53,736 bases of DNA from positions 1 through 53,736 of the forward strand of contig JAGRGB010000041.1 in the NCBI GenBank assembly GCA_020445745.1, given 5' to 3'. The DNA comes from Rhodocyclaceae bacterium (GTDB lineage Bacteria > Pseudomonadota > Gammaproteobacteria > Burkholderiales > Rhodocyclaceae). The notes beneath the pieces are model-generated. The model was not told the origin of the DNA, searched no databases, and saw only the letters and a program-made list of their open reading frames with translations. Shown one piece after another: positions 25,605 through 34,609 of this stretch. Positions within the stretch are counted from its first letter, which is position 1; the number at the start of each line of letters is the position of its first letter. The translations under genes were made by a program, and so were the position numbers.

Positions 25605-26642
25605 TCAACTGACGAGGCCGGAGAGGGCCAGTTCGAGCATGCTGCCGACCAGCGCCGCGGCGGGAATCGTCACCAGCCAGGTGGCGCCGATCTCGCGCGC
25701 CTTGCCCCAGCGCACCGCGCGCGGGCGCTCGGATGCGCCGATGCCCATGATCGAGGTCGCGACGACGTGGGTCGTCGACACCGGGGCGCCGACCAGCGAC
25801 GCGGCGAACACTACGCCGCCTGAGGCGAGCTGCGAATTCAGTGCATGCAGCGGGCGTACCCGGTAGATCGCGAAGCCGAGGGTGCGCACGATGCGCCAGC
25901 CGCCGGACAGGGTCCCCAGCGTCATCGCGGTGGCGCAGGCGAGAATCACCCACAGCGGCACCGCGAAGCTGTCGATGCGGCCGCCGAGCAGCAGGGCCAG
26001 GGTCAGGATCCCCATGCTCTTCTGGGCATCGTTGGCGCCGTGGGAGAAGGCCAGCGTGGCCGCGGTGAAATATTGGGCGCGCCTGAGCTGCCGGTTGAGC
26101 GAGGGTCTCGCGCCGCGAAAAACCAGGCCGGTGAGCTTGTGCAGCAGGTAGCCGGCGGCGAATCCGACCAGCGGCGAGCCGATCAGCGCCAGCACGACCT
26201 TGGTGACGCCGGTCAGCCGGCCGTGGGCGAACAACTCGGTCAAGCCCCAGACCACGTGGTCCTGACCGACGGCCATGACGACGGCGCCGATCAGTCCGCC
26301 GACCAGGGCATGGGACGACGACGACGGGATCCCCTTCCACCAGGTGATCAGGTTCCAGGCGATGGCACCCGTCAGGCCGGCCAGCAGCACCGATAGCGAG
26401 AACACCGGCGGCAGGTCGTCGAGGACGACGAACTTGCCGATCGTGTTGGCGACGGCGGTGCCGCCGAGTACCGGGCCGAGGAACTCGAAGATGCCGACGA
26501 CGACGACCGCCTGGACCGGCTGCATCGCGCGCGAGGCGATCACCGTGGCGACGATGTTGGCGGCGTCGTGGAAGCCGTTGGTGTAGTCGAACACCAGCAC
26601 GACCACTACCGCCAGGACCACCAGAACCGTGAGCGCCTCCAT
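25605..26642 (-). CDS. pit: Low-affinity inorganic phosphate transporter (PiT family)
   Basis: A 345-residue inner-membrane protein with about ten hydrophobic segments. It has both PiT signatures: FDYTNGFHDAANIVATVI near the N-terminus and FSHGANDAQKSMGIL in the second half. It moves metal-phosphate with protons into the cytoplasm. The ATG at 26642 starts the protein with the first helix; an in-frame ATG at 26687 would add 15 residues without homology, and both have plausible ribosome-binding sites. The DUF47 gene follows after 9 bases. No PhoB box was recognised in the upstream 233 bases. Confidence 0.92.
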   Translation of the reverse strand: MEALTVLVVLAVVVVLVFDYTNGFHDAANIVATVIASRAMQPVQAVVVVGIFEFLGPVLGGTAVANTIGKFVVLDDLPPVFSLSVLLAGLTGAIAWNLITWWKGIPSSSSHALVGGLIGAVVMAVGQDHVVWGLTELFAHGRLTGVTKVVLALIGSPLVGFAAGYLLHKLTGLVFRGARPSLNRQLRRAQYFTAATLAFSHGANDAQKSMGILTLALLLGGRIDSFAVPLWVILACATAMTLGTLSGGWRIVRTLGFAIYRVRPLHALNSQLASGGVVFAASLVGAPVSTTHVVATSIMGIGASERPRAVRWGKAREIGATWLVTIPAAALVGSMLELALSGLVS

Positions 26643-26875
26643 GCCCTCCCCTGCGTCGGTGCGGCCCGCTGCGGGCGCCCGCGTCATGTTCTTCGTATTA
26701 AGTTACCACGTCGCGGACGTGCCGCAGGCGGTTCCGGCGCGGTGCGCGCCCGATCGTCTTCGAAGGGCCCCTTGCTGGCCTTACGGTTGTTGGCGCGCGG
26801 GACTTTAGGAAGGTGTCCGCGAGCGGCCCGGTGGCACAATTGCAGACGGTATCGGAGCGGAAGACGGGTGGGCCC

Positions 26876-27787
26876 ATGAGGATAGGCATCGACCTCGGCG
26901 GCACGAAAATCGAGATTCGAGTGATCGACGACGACGGTTGCGAGCGCTATCGCCGCCGCGCGGCGACACCCCAGGGCGACTACGAGCGGACGCTGGCGAC
27001 GATCGCGGAGCTGGTCGCCGGTGCCGAGCGCTCGGTCGGCGGGCACTGCAGCGTCGGCGTCGGCACGCCGGGCAGTCGGTCGCCGCTCAGCGGCCGCATG
27101 CGCAACGCCAACTCCACCTGCCTGAATGGCCGGCCCCTGGCGGAGGATCTCGAGCAATTGCTGGCGCGGCCGGTGCGACTCGCCAACGATGCGAACTGCC
27201 TGGCGCTGTCCGAAGCGGTGGACGGCGCCGGCGCCGGCGCGCGGGTGGTGTTCGGGGTGATCCTCGGTACCGGCGTCGGCGGTGGCATCGTCATCGACCG
27301 GCGGGTGTGGGAAGGCGCAAACGGCATCGGCGGCGAATGGGGACACAATCCCCTGCCGCTGCCGGGCGACGAGGATCTGCCGCTGCCGGCCTGCTACTGC
27401 GGACGTGCAGCTTGCATCGAGACCTACCTGTCGGGGCCGGGCATGGTCGCCGATCATCGCGCCCACGGTGGCGACGCCACCGATGCGAAGGCGGTGGTGG
27501 CCGCTGCGCAGGCCGGCGATCGGGTCGCGGAACTCAGCCTGCAGCGCTATGAGCGGCGGCTGGCACGGGCGCTGGCCGGCGTCATCAACATCCTCGATCC
27601 GGAGGTCATCGTGCTCGGTGGCGGCTTGTCGAACTGCGGGCGGCTGCTGGTCACGGTGCCGAGATTCTGGGCGCGCCATGTGTTCGCCGATCGGGTCGAC
27701 ACCCGCCTCGTCGCGAGCCGGCATGGTGATTCGTCGGGGGTGCGCGGTGCCGCCTGGCTGTGGGCGGTGGGGGAGTATCGTGGCTGA
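26876..27787 (+). CDS. mak: ROK-family fructokinase
   Basis: A 303-residue sugar kinase. The N-terminal phosphate loop is MRIGIDLGGTKIE, NDANCLALSEA contains the catalytic aspartate region, GTGVGGGIV follows, and the ROK zinc site is CYCGRAACIETYLSGPG. VVVLGGG-like DPEVIVLGGGLSN is typical. From memory it closely follows E. coli Mak (manno(fructo)kinase, 302 aa), including ANSTCLNGRPL and KHGDSSGVRGAAWLW-like ends, so ATP-dependent phosphorylation of fructose or mannose is likely. The ATG at 26876 matches the Mak start; an earlier in-frame start has no homology. It stands alone, divergent from pit. Confidence 0.9.
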   Translation: MRIGIDLGGTKIEIRVIDDDGCERYRRRAATPQGDYERTLATIAELVAGAERSVGGHCSVGVGTPGSRSPLSGRMRNANSTCLNGRPLAEDLEQLLARPVRLANDANCLALSEAVDGAGAGARVVFGVILGTGVGGGIVIDRRVWEGANGIGGEWGHNPLPLPGDEDLPLPACYCGRAACIETYLSGPGMVADHRAHGGDATDAKAVVAAAQAGDRVAELSLQRYERRLARALAGVINILDPEVIVLGGGLSNCGRLLVTVPRFWARHVFADRVDTRLVASRHGDSSGVRGAAWLWAVGEYRG

Positions 27788-27892
27788 AGCGATCGGGGCT
27801 GGCCTGCCGGCCGAGCCCGGACGAAGCGGCCATGCCTCGTGCATTCGGTTGCCTCGCGAACAGGCACGAGCGCTGTTGCGCGGCTTCCGGCT

Positions 27893-30064
27893 TCAGACCT
27901 CCATCGGGTCGACGTCGATGCGCCAGCGCAGTCGGCGGCTGGCCGGCTGGCGGTAAAGGGCGGCCACCCAGCGTTCGAGGAATCCCTGCAGTGCAGGTCG
28001 TTGGCGCGATTCGACCAGAAGTTGCCCGCGCTCGCGGCGGGCCAGCCGTACCAGTCGCATCGGGACCGGATCGAAGACCGCGATCTGCGGCGTCGCCAGG
28101 CGGCACGCCAGGGCCCGAGCCTGACGCAGGAAATCGAGGGCCTCGTCGAGTTCGGGGGCGTCGGCGCGCAGCATCGCTTGATAGGCGAACGGCGGAAAGC
28201 CGGCGCGCTGGCGCTCGTCGAGCGCCAGCGCCGCGAAGCGGTGGTAGTCGTGGTCGAGCAGGGCCGCGTAGAGGGGGTGATCGGGGAACTCGGTCTGGAT
28301 CAGCACCTCGCCGGCGAGCTCGGCCCTGCCGGCCCGTCCTCCGACCTGCATCAATTGCTGGAACAGTCGCTCCGGCGCGCGAAAATCGGCCGCGTGGAGC
28401 GAGGCGTCGGCACCGACCACACCGACCAGGGTGAGGCGCGGAAAATCGTGGCCCTTGGCCATCATCTGGGTTCCGACGACGATCTGTATCTCGCCGGCGG
28501 CGATCGCGGACAGGCGGCTCTGCCATTCCCTGCGGCTGCGCACAGCGTCGCGATCGATGCGCATCACGCTGGCATCCGGAAACAGTTCGCCGAGCCGTTC
28601 CTCGAGGCGCTGGGTGCCACGACCGAAGGCGTGGATGTCCTGGTTGCCGCATTGCGGGCAGGCCTGCGGAATCGCGCTGCTGGTACCGCAGTGGTGGCAG
28701 CGCATGCGCGATTCGGCGAGATGCAGCACGCGGTTTGCCGAGCAGTGGTCACAGCCGCTGATCCAGCCGCAGGCCGGGCAGCTCAATACCGGCGCGTAGC
28801 CTCGCCGGTTCAGGAACACCAAGCTCTGCTCGCGGCGCGGCAGGCGCTCGGCGATGGCCTCGAGCAGTGCCGGACTGAGCCCCTGGTCGAGGCGCAGGCG
28901 GCGGGTGTCTATGCAGCGGATGGCGGGCAGTGACGCGGCAATCGCGCGGCGCTGCAGGGCGACGCGACGATAGCGGCCGGATTCGGCATGCTGCCAGCTT
29001 TCCAGCGACGGCGTCGCGGATCCGAGCAGCAGCGGCAGGCCGCGTTCGCGGGCGCGCCAGACGGCGAGGTCGCGGGCCGAATAGCGCACGCCTTCGAGTT
29101 GGGCGTAGGAGGCGTCGTGCTCCTCGTCGACGATGATCAGCCCGAGCCTGGGCATCGGCGTAAACACGGCGAGACGGGTGCCGAGGACGATGTCGGCTCG
29201 TCCTTCCATGGCCAGCACGAATCCGCGTGAGCGTTCTTGGTCGGACTGGGCGGAATGCAGGGCGACGACGCAGGCGTGCGGGAAGCGCCCGGCGACCCGC
29301 GACTCGAGTTGCGGTGTGAGCGCGATCTCGGGCACCAGCATCAGGACCTGGGCACCGCGCTGCAGGTGCCGGCGGGCGAGGCGAAGGTAGACTTCGGTCT
29401 TGCCGCTGCCGGTGACGCCGTGCAGCAGCCAGCACATGAAGCCCGCGCCGGGCGCCTCGATGGCTGCCATCGCCGCCGCCTGCTCGTCGGTCAATGATGG
29501 CTCGCCACTGGCATCGCCGGCCGCGCCCGGCGACACCGGTTCCAGCCAGCCACGGCGCAGGGCGTCGGTGATCGGAGCCGCGCTGCCGAGTTCGGCGCGC
29601 AGCGCGCTGCGCCTGACGCTTCCATGGGCGAGCACCGCGGCGACCGCTGCCAGCGCGCGGGTGGCACGATGGCCCTGGGTTGCCGCGGCGGTTCCGCATG
29701 CGCTGACCGCCAGCAGGGGATCGGCTTCGCGGGGGTCCACCGGGGCGCTGCGGCGCATCCCGGGTGGCAGCGCGAGCTGAACCACTTCGCCGATCGGCGC
29801 ATGGTAGTAGCGCGAAACGAAGCCGACCATGTCGAGCCAGTCGGGGGGGAGCGGCGCGAGGTCGCGCCGGACGTCGACGACCGTCTTCAGGCGCGTCGCG
29901 TCGACGTCGCTACGGCCCGGAAGCGACAGGATGATGCCGGTGAGCTGCTCCCTGCCGAAGGGAACCCGGACGCACCGACCTATGTCCGCTGACGTCGCAC
30001 TTTCTGAAATGTAATCAAACGCTTGCGGCAAGGGGACGGGCAGCGCGACGCGCACGATCGGCAT
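27893..30064 (-). CDS. priA: Primosomal replication protein N' (PriA helicase)
   Basis: A 723-residue restart helicase, close to the usual 730. The N-terminal DNA-binding part begins VRVALPVPLPQAFDYIS. The helicase core has Walker A HGVTGSGKTEVYL and the DEEH box IVDEEHDASY. The zinc-binding insertion carries eight cysteines in four pairs (CPACGWISGCDHC and CHHCG...CPQCG). It reloads DnaB at stalled forks independently of DnaA. The gene converges on mak and is followed upstream by 371 non-coding bases before hemE. Nothing is missing. Confidence 0.97.
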   Translation of the reverse strand: MPIVRVALPVPLPQAFDYISESATSADIGRCVRVPFGREQLTGIILSLPGRSDVDATRLKTVVDVRRDLAPLPPDWLDMVGFVSRYYHAPIGEVVQLALPPGMRRSAPVDPREADPLLAVSACGTAAATQGHRATRALAAVAAVLAHGSVRRSALRAELGSAAPITDALRRGWLEPVSPGAAGDASGEPSLTDEQAAAMAAIEAPGAGFMCWLLHGVTGSGKTEVYLRLARRHLQRGAQVLMLVPEIALTPQLESRVAGRFPHACVVALHSAQSDQERSRGFVLAMEGRADIVLGTRLAVFTPMPRLGLIIVDEEHDASYAQLEGVRYSARDLAVWRARERGLPLLLGSATPSLESWQHAESGRYRRVALQRRAIAASLPAIRCIDTRRLRLDQGLSPALLEAIAERLPRREQSLVFLNRRGYAPVLSCPACGWISGCDHCSANRVLHLAESRMRCHHCGTSSAIPQACPQCGNQDIHAFGRGTQRLEERLGELFPDASVMRIDRDAVRSRREWQSRLSAIAAGEIQIVVGTQMMAKGHDFPRLTLVGVVGADASLHAADFRAPERLFQQLMQVGGRAGRAELAGEVLIQTEFPDHPLYAALLDHDYHRFAALALDERQRAGFPPFAYQAMLRADAPELDEALDFLRQARALACRLATPQIAVFDPVPMRLVRLARRERGQLLVESRQRPALQGFLERWVAALYRQPASRRLRWRIDVDPMEV

Positions 30065-30435
30065 CGGTGTCAGGGGCTTCTAGGGAAACGTTCTAGGAAT
30101 CAATTGGTTGTGGTCAAAACGTGAAGTCGGATCGAACAAATGCTGCTTAATTGGCCGCAACAGAACCGTAATCGAAGCTTCTCCACAAAAGCTGTGGATA
30201 AGCTTGTGGGCAAGGCGCGTAAATGGGGGCATGGGGCTGGCCTCAGCAGGGATCGACGTCCTCTGCCTAAACATTGGGCAGACGGCAAATCTCTTTAAAT
30301 CATGGACTTACCGCCACAAAGCGAAACGTGCCCCCTTTGCACCCGGATTCGGCATCTGGATCAGGCCGATGTGAATAAGTCAACAGCGAAAAGAGTGAAT
30401 TTTCCAGCTGCAATAGTCTGCCGATGGCAGCCGGC
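30065..30435. other. AT-richer non-coding region with clustered DnaA-box-like sequences
   Basis: This gap between priA and hemE has roughly half G+C (183 of 360 bases in 30061-30420 by my count), clearly below the flanking genes. No gene is credible. It contains one perfect DnaA box (30193-30201), a one-mismatch box in opposite orientation (30179-30187), another at 30370-30378 and two two-mismatch boxes (30109-30117, 30205-30213), plus an AT-rich run at 30285-30305. Confidence 0.65.
30175..30205. repeat. Near-perfect 13-bp inverted repeat built from two DnaA boxes
   Basis: The arms AAGCTTCTCCACA and TGTGGATAAGCTT match at 12 of 13 positions around a 5-base loop (AAAGC). Each arm contains a DnaA-type nonamer, one perfect (TTATCCACA on the minus strand) and one with a single change (TTCTCCACA on the plus strand). 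Confidence 0.8.
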
Positions 30436-31506
30436 TCAGCCCGGCCTGCGGATCTGCCGGCTGTGCTGATGCACCGTGTCTACCAGTACCGCGACGTTGT
30501 CCGGGGGCGTGAATTGGGAGATGCCGTGGCCGAGGTTGAAGACGTGGCCGGGATGGTCGCCATAGCTGTCGAGCACCCGGCGGGCCTGCTCGGCCACCGC
30601 CTCGGGGCTGGCGAACAGCACTGCCGGATCGAGGTTGCCCTGCAGGGCGACACGATTGCCGACCAGGGCCCTGGCGCGCCCGATGTCCATCGTCCAGTCG
30701 AGTCCGACCGCATCGTAGCCGGCGTCGGCGATGTCCTCGAGCCACAAGCCGCCACCCTTGGTGAACACGATGGCGGGCACGCGCCGCCCATCGTGGTCGC
30801 GGATCAGGCCTTCGGCGATGATCTGCAGGTAGCGCAACGAAAATTCGTGGTAGGCATCGTGGGCCATCACCCCGCCCCACGAGTCGAACACCATCACCGC
30901 CTGGGCGCCAGCCTGGATCTGGGCGTTGAGGTAGGCGGTGACCGCCAGTGCGGTGATTTCCAGCACCTGGTGCATCAGTTCCGGCCGCGAGTACATCAGC
31001 GACTTGACCTTGCGGTAGTCGCTGGAGCTGCCACCCTCGACCATGTAGCAGGACAGGGTCCACGGGCTGCCGGAGAAGCCGATCAGCGGCACCCTGCCGT
31101 CGAGGGCGTGGCGGATCTCGGCGACCGCGTCGATGACGTACTGCAACTCGTCGTGGGGATCCGGTACCGCCAGGCGGCGGATGTCGTCCTCATCCTTCAA
31201 CGGGCGCTCGAACTTGGGGCCCTCGCCTTCCTCGAAGTACAGGCCGAGCCCCATCGCGTCGGGTACCGTGAGGATGTCCGAAAACAGGATGGCGGCGTCC
31301 AGGTCGTAGCGTTCGAGGGGTTGCAGCGTGACCTCGCAGGCCATGGCCGGGCTCTTGCACAGTTGCAGGAAGCTGCCTGCACGCTTGCGCGTGGCACAGT
31401 ACTCGGGGAGATAGCGACCGGCTTGGCGCATCAGCCACAGGGGCGTGTATTCGGTGGGCTGGCGCAGCAGTGCGCGCAGGAAGGTGTCGTTGCGGAGCGG
31501 ACTCAC
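30436..31506 (-). CDS. hemE: Uroporphyrinogen decarboxylase
   Basis: A 356-residue cytoplasmic enzyme that converts uroporphyrinogen III to coproporphyrinogen III by four decarboxylations in heme synthesis. It opens with the family signature [15 protein letters not shown] and has [23 protein letters not shown] (active-site aspartate region) and [24 protein letters not shown]-like [13 protein letters not shown] closes the fold. The length is normal. It follows trkH (31608-33134) after 101 bases on the other side of the leftward block, and probably has its own promoter. Confidence 0.97.
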   Translation of the reverse strand: MSPLRNDTFLRALLRQPTEYTPLWLMRQAGRYLPEYCATRKRAGSFLQLCKSPAMACEVTLQPLERYDLDAAILFSDILTVPDAMGLGLYFEEGEGPKFERPLKDEDDIRRLAVPDPHDELQYVIDAVAEIRHALDGRVPLIGFSGSPWTLSCYMVEGGSSSDYRKVKSLMYSRPELMHQVLEITALAVTAYLNAQIQAGAQAVMVFDSWGGVMAHDAYHEFSLRYLQIIAEGLIRDHDGRRVPAIVFTKGGGLWLEDIADAGYDAVGLDWTMDIGRARALVGNRVALQGNLDPAVLFASPEAVAEQARRVLDSYGDHPGHVFNLGHGISQFTPPDNVAVLVDTVHQHSRQIRRPG

Positions 31507-31607
31507 GTTGGCGTTCCCGATTGCCGGCCGAAGGGCCGAATGGGCGGATTATCCCGGTTTTCCGCCGACCCCGCAGCCGGGTGGCGGGGTCGCCGGCGAT
31601 GGGCGCT

Positions 31608-33134
31608 TCACTTGCGCCAGAAGGCCGGCGTCAGAACCACCAGCAGCGTGAAGATCTCGAGCCGGCCGAGCAGCATCGCGAAGGTGCATACCCAGGTGGC
31701 GAAATCCGACAGCACCGAGTAGTTGGAGGAAGGCCCGACACCGGAGAGGCCGGGGCCGGTGTTGTTCAGGCAGGCGACGACGGCCGAGAAGGCGGTCACC
31801 AGTTCGACGCCGCTGGCCGACAGGACCAGGGTCAGCGTGACGATCGTGACCATGTAGATGAACGAGAAGCCGAGCACCGCGTGCAGGATGTGATCGGGTA
31901 TCTGCTGGTCGCCGAGGCGTACCGGCAGCACCGCGTTGGGATGGATGGCACGGGCCAGCTCGCGGTACACCTGCTTGTAGAGGATGATGGCGCGCATCAG
32001 CTTGATGCCGCCGCCGGTGGAGCCCGAACAGGCGATGAAGCTGCCCAGGAAGAGGATCCAGATCTGCGCGAACATCGGCCAGAAGGTGTAGTCGGACGTT
32101 GCGAAGCCGAGGGAGGTCGCGAGCGATATCGAATGGAACGCGACGTAGCGGACAGTCTGCAGGAAGTCCGGGTAGGCGGCATGGGGCGTCAGGTAGATGC
32201 TGATCAGCAGGATGCTGGCGGCCAGCACGCCGAAGTAGAACGGCAGCTCGCGATCGTGGCGATAGGGCTTCACCGAACGCTGGTAGAGGGCCATGAAATG
32301 GGTGCCGTAATTGATCCCCGAGAGCAGCGCGAAGGCCATCACGACGAGTTCGACGTCGAGGCTGTTGTAGTGGCCGATGCTGGCGTCCTTGCTCGAGAAG
32401 CCACCCAGGCCCATGATCGAGAAGGCGTGCATCAGCGAATCCCAGACATCCATGCCGACCGCGTGGAGAGCGGCCGCACAGCTGATCGTAAACAGGAGAT
32501 AGACCATCCACAGGCCTTTTGCGGTCTCGGCGATTCGCGGGGTCAGGCTGGCGTCCTTCATCGGCGTCGGGGTCTCGGCCTTGAAGATCTGGCGGCCGCC
32601 GATGCCGAGCAGCGGCAGGATCGCGACGACCAGCACGATCACCCCCATGCCGCCGATCCAGTGCATGAAGGTGCGCCAGAAATTGAGCGACAGGGGCAGG
32701 TGGTCGAGCCCGGAGAGCGCGGTTGCGCCGGTGGCGGTGAGCCCGGAAGTGGCTTCGAAGTAGGCGTCGGTGAAGCTCAGGCCGTGGATGTGGAAGTACA
32801 GCGGCAGTGCCCCGAAGATCGGCAGCACGATCCAGGTCAGGGCGACCAGCAGGAAGGCGTCGCGCGGCTTGAGGTCGCGTCGATGGCGGCGCGTCGCCAG
32901 CCACAGGATGCAGCCGGTGGCGAGCGTCGATGCCAGTGCCTCGTCGTAGGAGAGCATCGCACCGTCCTGTCGATACCACGACACGGTCAGCGGTACCAGC
33001 ATCAGCAGGCCGAAGAAGATGACGATGATGCCCAGCGGGTTGAGCACCGGCGACCAGTTGCGCAGCAGGCCAGTGACGGCATCGGCGTCGGCCGGGCGCC
33101 CCGAGCGCGGATTGGATTTCGGAAAGTCGGACAT
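31608..33134 (-). CDS. trkH: Trk potassium uptake system membrane subunit TrkH (second copy)
   Basis: A 508-residue potassium channel-like subunit with four repeated pore modules. Pore loops show TSGLTATGAT, MGLGGFSS, TSLGFATSDY and NNTGPGLSGVG, each with the glycine of the potassium filter. The C-terminus reads ATWVCTFAMLLGRLEIFTLLVVL. It starts 7 bases after the stop of the other trkH and is a tandem paralogue. Its N-terminus is about 20 residues longer and acidic/basic before the first helix. With TrkA it forms the gated K+ importer. Confidence 0.95.
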   Translation of the reverse strand: MSDFPKSNPRSGRPADADAVTGLLRNWSPVLNPLGIIVIFFGLLMLVPLTVSWYRQDGAMLSYDEALASTLATGCILWLATRRHRRDLKPRDAFLLVALTWIVLPIFGALPLYFHIHGLSFTDAYFEATSGLTATGATALSGLDHLPLSLNFWRTFMHWIGGMGVIVLVVAILPLLGIGGRQIFKAETPTPMKDASLTPRIAETAKGLWMVYLLFTISCAAALHAVGMDVWDSLMHAFSIMGLGGFSSKDASIGHYNSLDVELVVMAFALLSGINYGTHFMALYQRSVKPYRHDRELPFYFGVLAASILLISIYLTPHAAYPDFLQTVRYVAFHSISLATSLGFATSDYTFWPMFAQIWILFLGSFIACSGSTGGGIKLMRAIILYKQVYRELARAIHPNAVLPVRLGDQQIPDHILHAVLGFSFIYMVTIVTLTLVLSASGVELVTAFSAVVACLNNTGPGLSGVGPSSNYSVLSDFATWVCTFAMLLGRLEIFTLLVVLTPAFWRK

Positions 33135-33141
33135 TGCGGTG

Positions 33142-34608
33142 CTACTTTCGCCAGAAGTAGGGGCTCAGGACGACAAGCAGCGTGAAGATCTCGAGGCGTC
33201 CGAGGAGCATTGCGAAGGTGCACACCCAGGTCTGGAAGTCGTTCAGCACCGCATAGGTCGTCGCAGGCCCGACCTGCCCGAGCCCCGGGCCGGTGTTGTT
33301 CACGCAGGCGACCACCGCAGAGAACGCGGTCACCGGGTCGAGACCGGTGAGCACCATCAGCAGCGTCAGCGTGACCAGAATGACCATGTAGATGAAGCCG
33401 AACGCCAGCACGGCGAACAGGATCTGGCTGGATACCGCGTCCGAGCCGAACTTGATCGGCGACACCGCCGACGGGTGCAGCGAGCGCAACAGTTCGCGGA
33501 ACACCTGCTTGTAGAGGATGATCGCGCGCATCATCTTGATGCCGCCGCCGGTCGACCCCGCGCAGGTGACGAAGCTGCACAGGAAGAGCATCCAGAAGGG
33601 TGCGAACAGCGGCCACAGCGAATAGTCGGTGTTGGCGAAGCCGGTGGTGGTGGCGATCGAGACGGTGTTGAACGCGGCGAAGCGCAGGGCCTCGCCGAAG
33701 CTCGGATAGACGTTGTTGAAGTAGAGATACGCCGCCAGCGCGAGGACGCTGCCGAACAGCACGTAGAAATACCAGCGGAACTCCGGATCCTCTGCGTAGG
33801 CGCTTATCCTGCGCTCCCGCAGGGCGACGAAGTGGGTGGCGAAGTTGAGCCCGGCGAGCGTCATGAAGACGATCGTCACGGCCTCGATGCGCACCGAATC
33901 CCAGTAGGCGAAGCTCTGGTCGTGGGTCGAGAAGCCGCCCAGGCCCATGGTCGTGAACATGTGCACGACCGCGTCTTCCCAGCTCATGCCGGCCCAGTGC
34001 AGGGCGAGCACGCAACTGACGCTGATCAGGCCGTAGACCGCCCACAGGCCCTTGGCGGTCTGGGCCATGCGCGGCGTCAGTTTGGAGTCCTTCATCGGGC
34101 CCGGCGCTTCGGCCTTGAAGAGCTGGCGGCCGCCGACGCCGAGCAGTGGCAGAATCGCGACTGCGAGCACGATCAGACCCATGCCGCCCAGCCAAACCAG
34201 CAGCATGCGCCAGAAGTTGATCGAATAGGGCAGTGCATCGAGCCCGGATAGTACCGTTGCGCCGGTCGTGGTCAGGCCCGATACCGCCTCGAAGTAGGCA
34301 TCGGTGAAACTGATGCCGGGCAAATACAGCCACAGGGGCAGTGCCGCGACGATCGGAAGGAGGGTCCAGGTCAGCACCACCAGCAGAAATCCGTCGCGAG
34401 TCGACAGCTCGCGGGTATGGTGGCGCGCGAGCCACCACATCACCACGCCGGTTGCGACGGTCAGCAGAAACGCTTCGTCGAACACTGTTTCTGCGGCTTC
34501 GTGGCGCCACCAGGACAGCGCGATCGGCGCCAGCATGGTCGTGCCGAAGATCCCGACGATCAACGACAGAACTCGGAAGATCGAGAGGAGATGGTTTAGC
34601 CGCAGCAC
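33142..34608 (-). CDS. trkH: Trk potassium uptake system membrane subunit TrkH (first copy)
   Basis: A 488-residue paralogue of the adjacent trkH with all four pore loops (VSGLTTTGAT, MGLGGFST, TTGFANTDY, NNTGPGLGQVG) and a nearly identical C-terminal block (TWVCTFAMLLGRLEIFTLLVVLSP). The start is taken as GTG at 34608, one base after the trkA stop, giving a first helix at the usual place and a length close to E. coli TrkH (483); no Shine-Dalgarno is visible, so coupling to trkA is likely. A longer in-frame extension runs into trkA and is rejected. Confidence 0.94.
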   Translation of the reverse strand: MLRLNHLLSIFRVLSLIVGIFGTTMLAPIALSWWRHEAAETVFDEAFLLTVATGVVMWWLARHHTRELSTRDGFLLVVLTWTLLPIVAALPLWLYLPGISFTDAYFEAVSGLTTTGATVLSGLDALPYSINFWRMLLVWLGGMGLIVLAVAILPLLGVGGRQLFKAEAPGPMKDSKLTPRMAQTAKGLWAVYGLISVSCVLALHWAGMSWEDAVVHMFTTMGLGGFSTHDQSFAYWDSVRIEAVTIVFMTLAGLNFATHFVALRERRISAYAEDPEFRWYFYVLFGSVLALAAYLYFNNVYPSFGEALRFAAFNTVSIATTTGFANTDYSLWPLFAPFWMLFLCSFVTCAGSTGGGIKMMRAIILYKQVFRELLRSLHPSAVSPIKFGSDAVSSQILFAVLAFGFIYMVILVTLTLLMVLTGLDPVTAFSAVVACVNNTGPGLGQVGPATTYAVLNDFQTWVCTFAMLLGRLEIFTLLVVLSPYFWRK

Positions 34609-34609
34609 G

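Noticed and set aside
26643-26875. PhoB box between pit and mak
   Set aside because: No sequence close to the CTGTCAT direct repeat was found in either orientation.
30108-30374. An 88-codon frame in the priA-hemE gap
   Set aside because: No ribosome-binding site, no homology, and it spans the DnaA-box palindrome; the region reads as non-coding.
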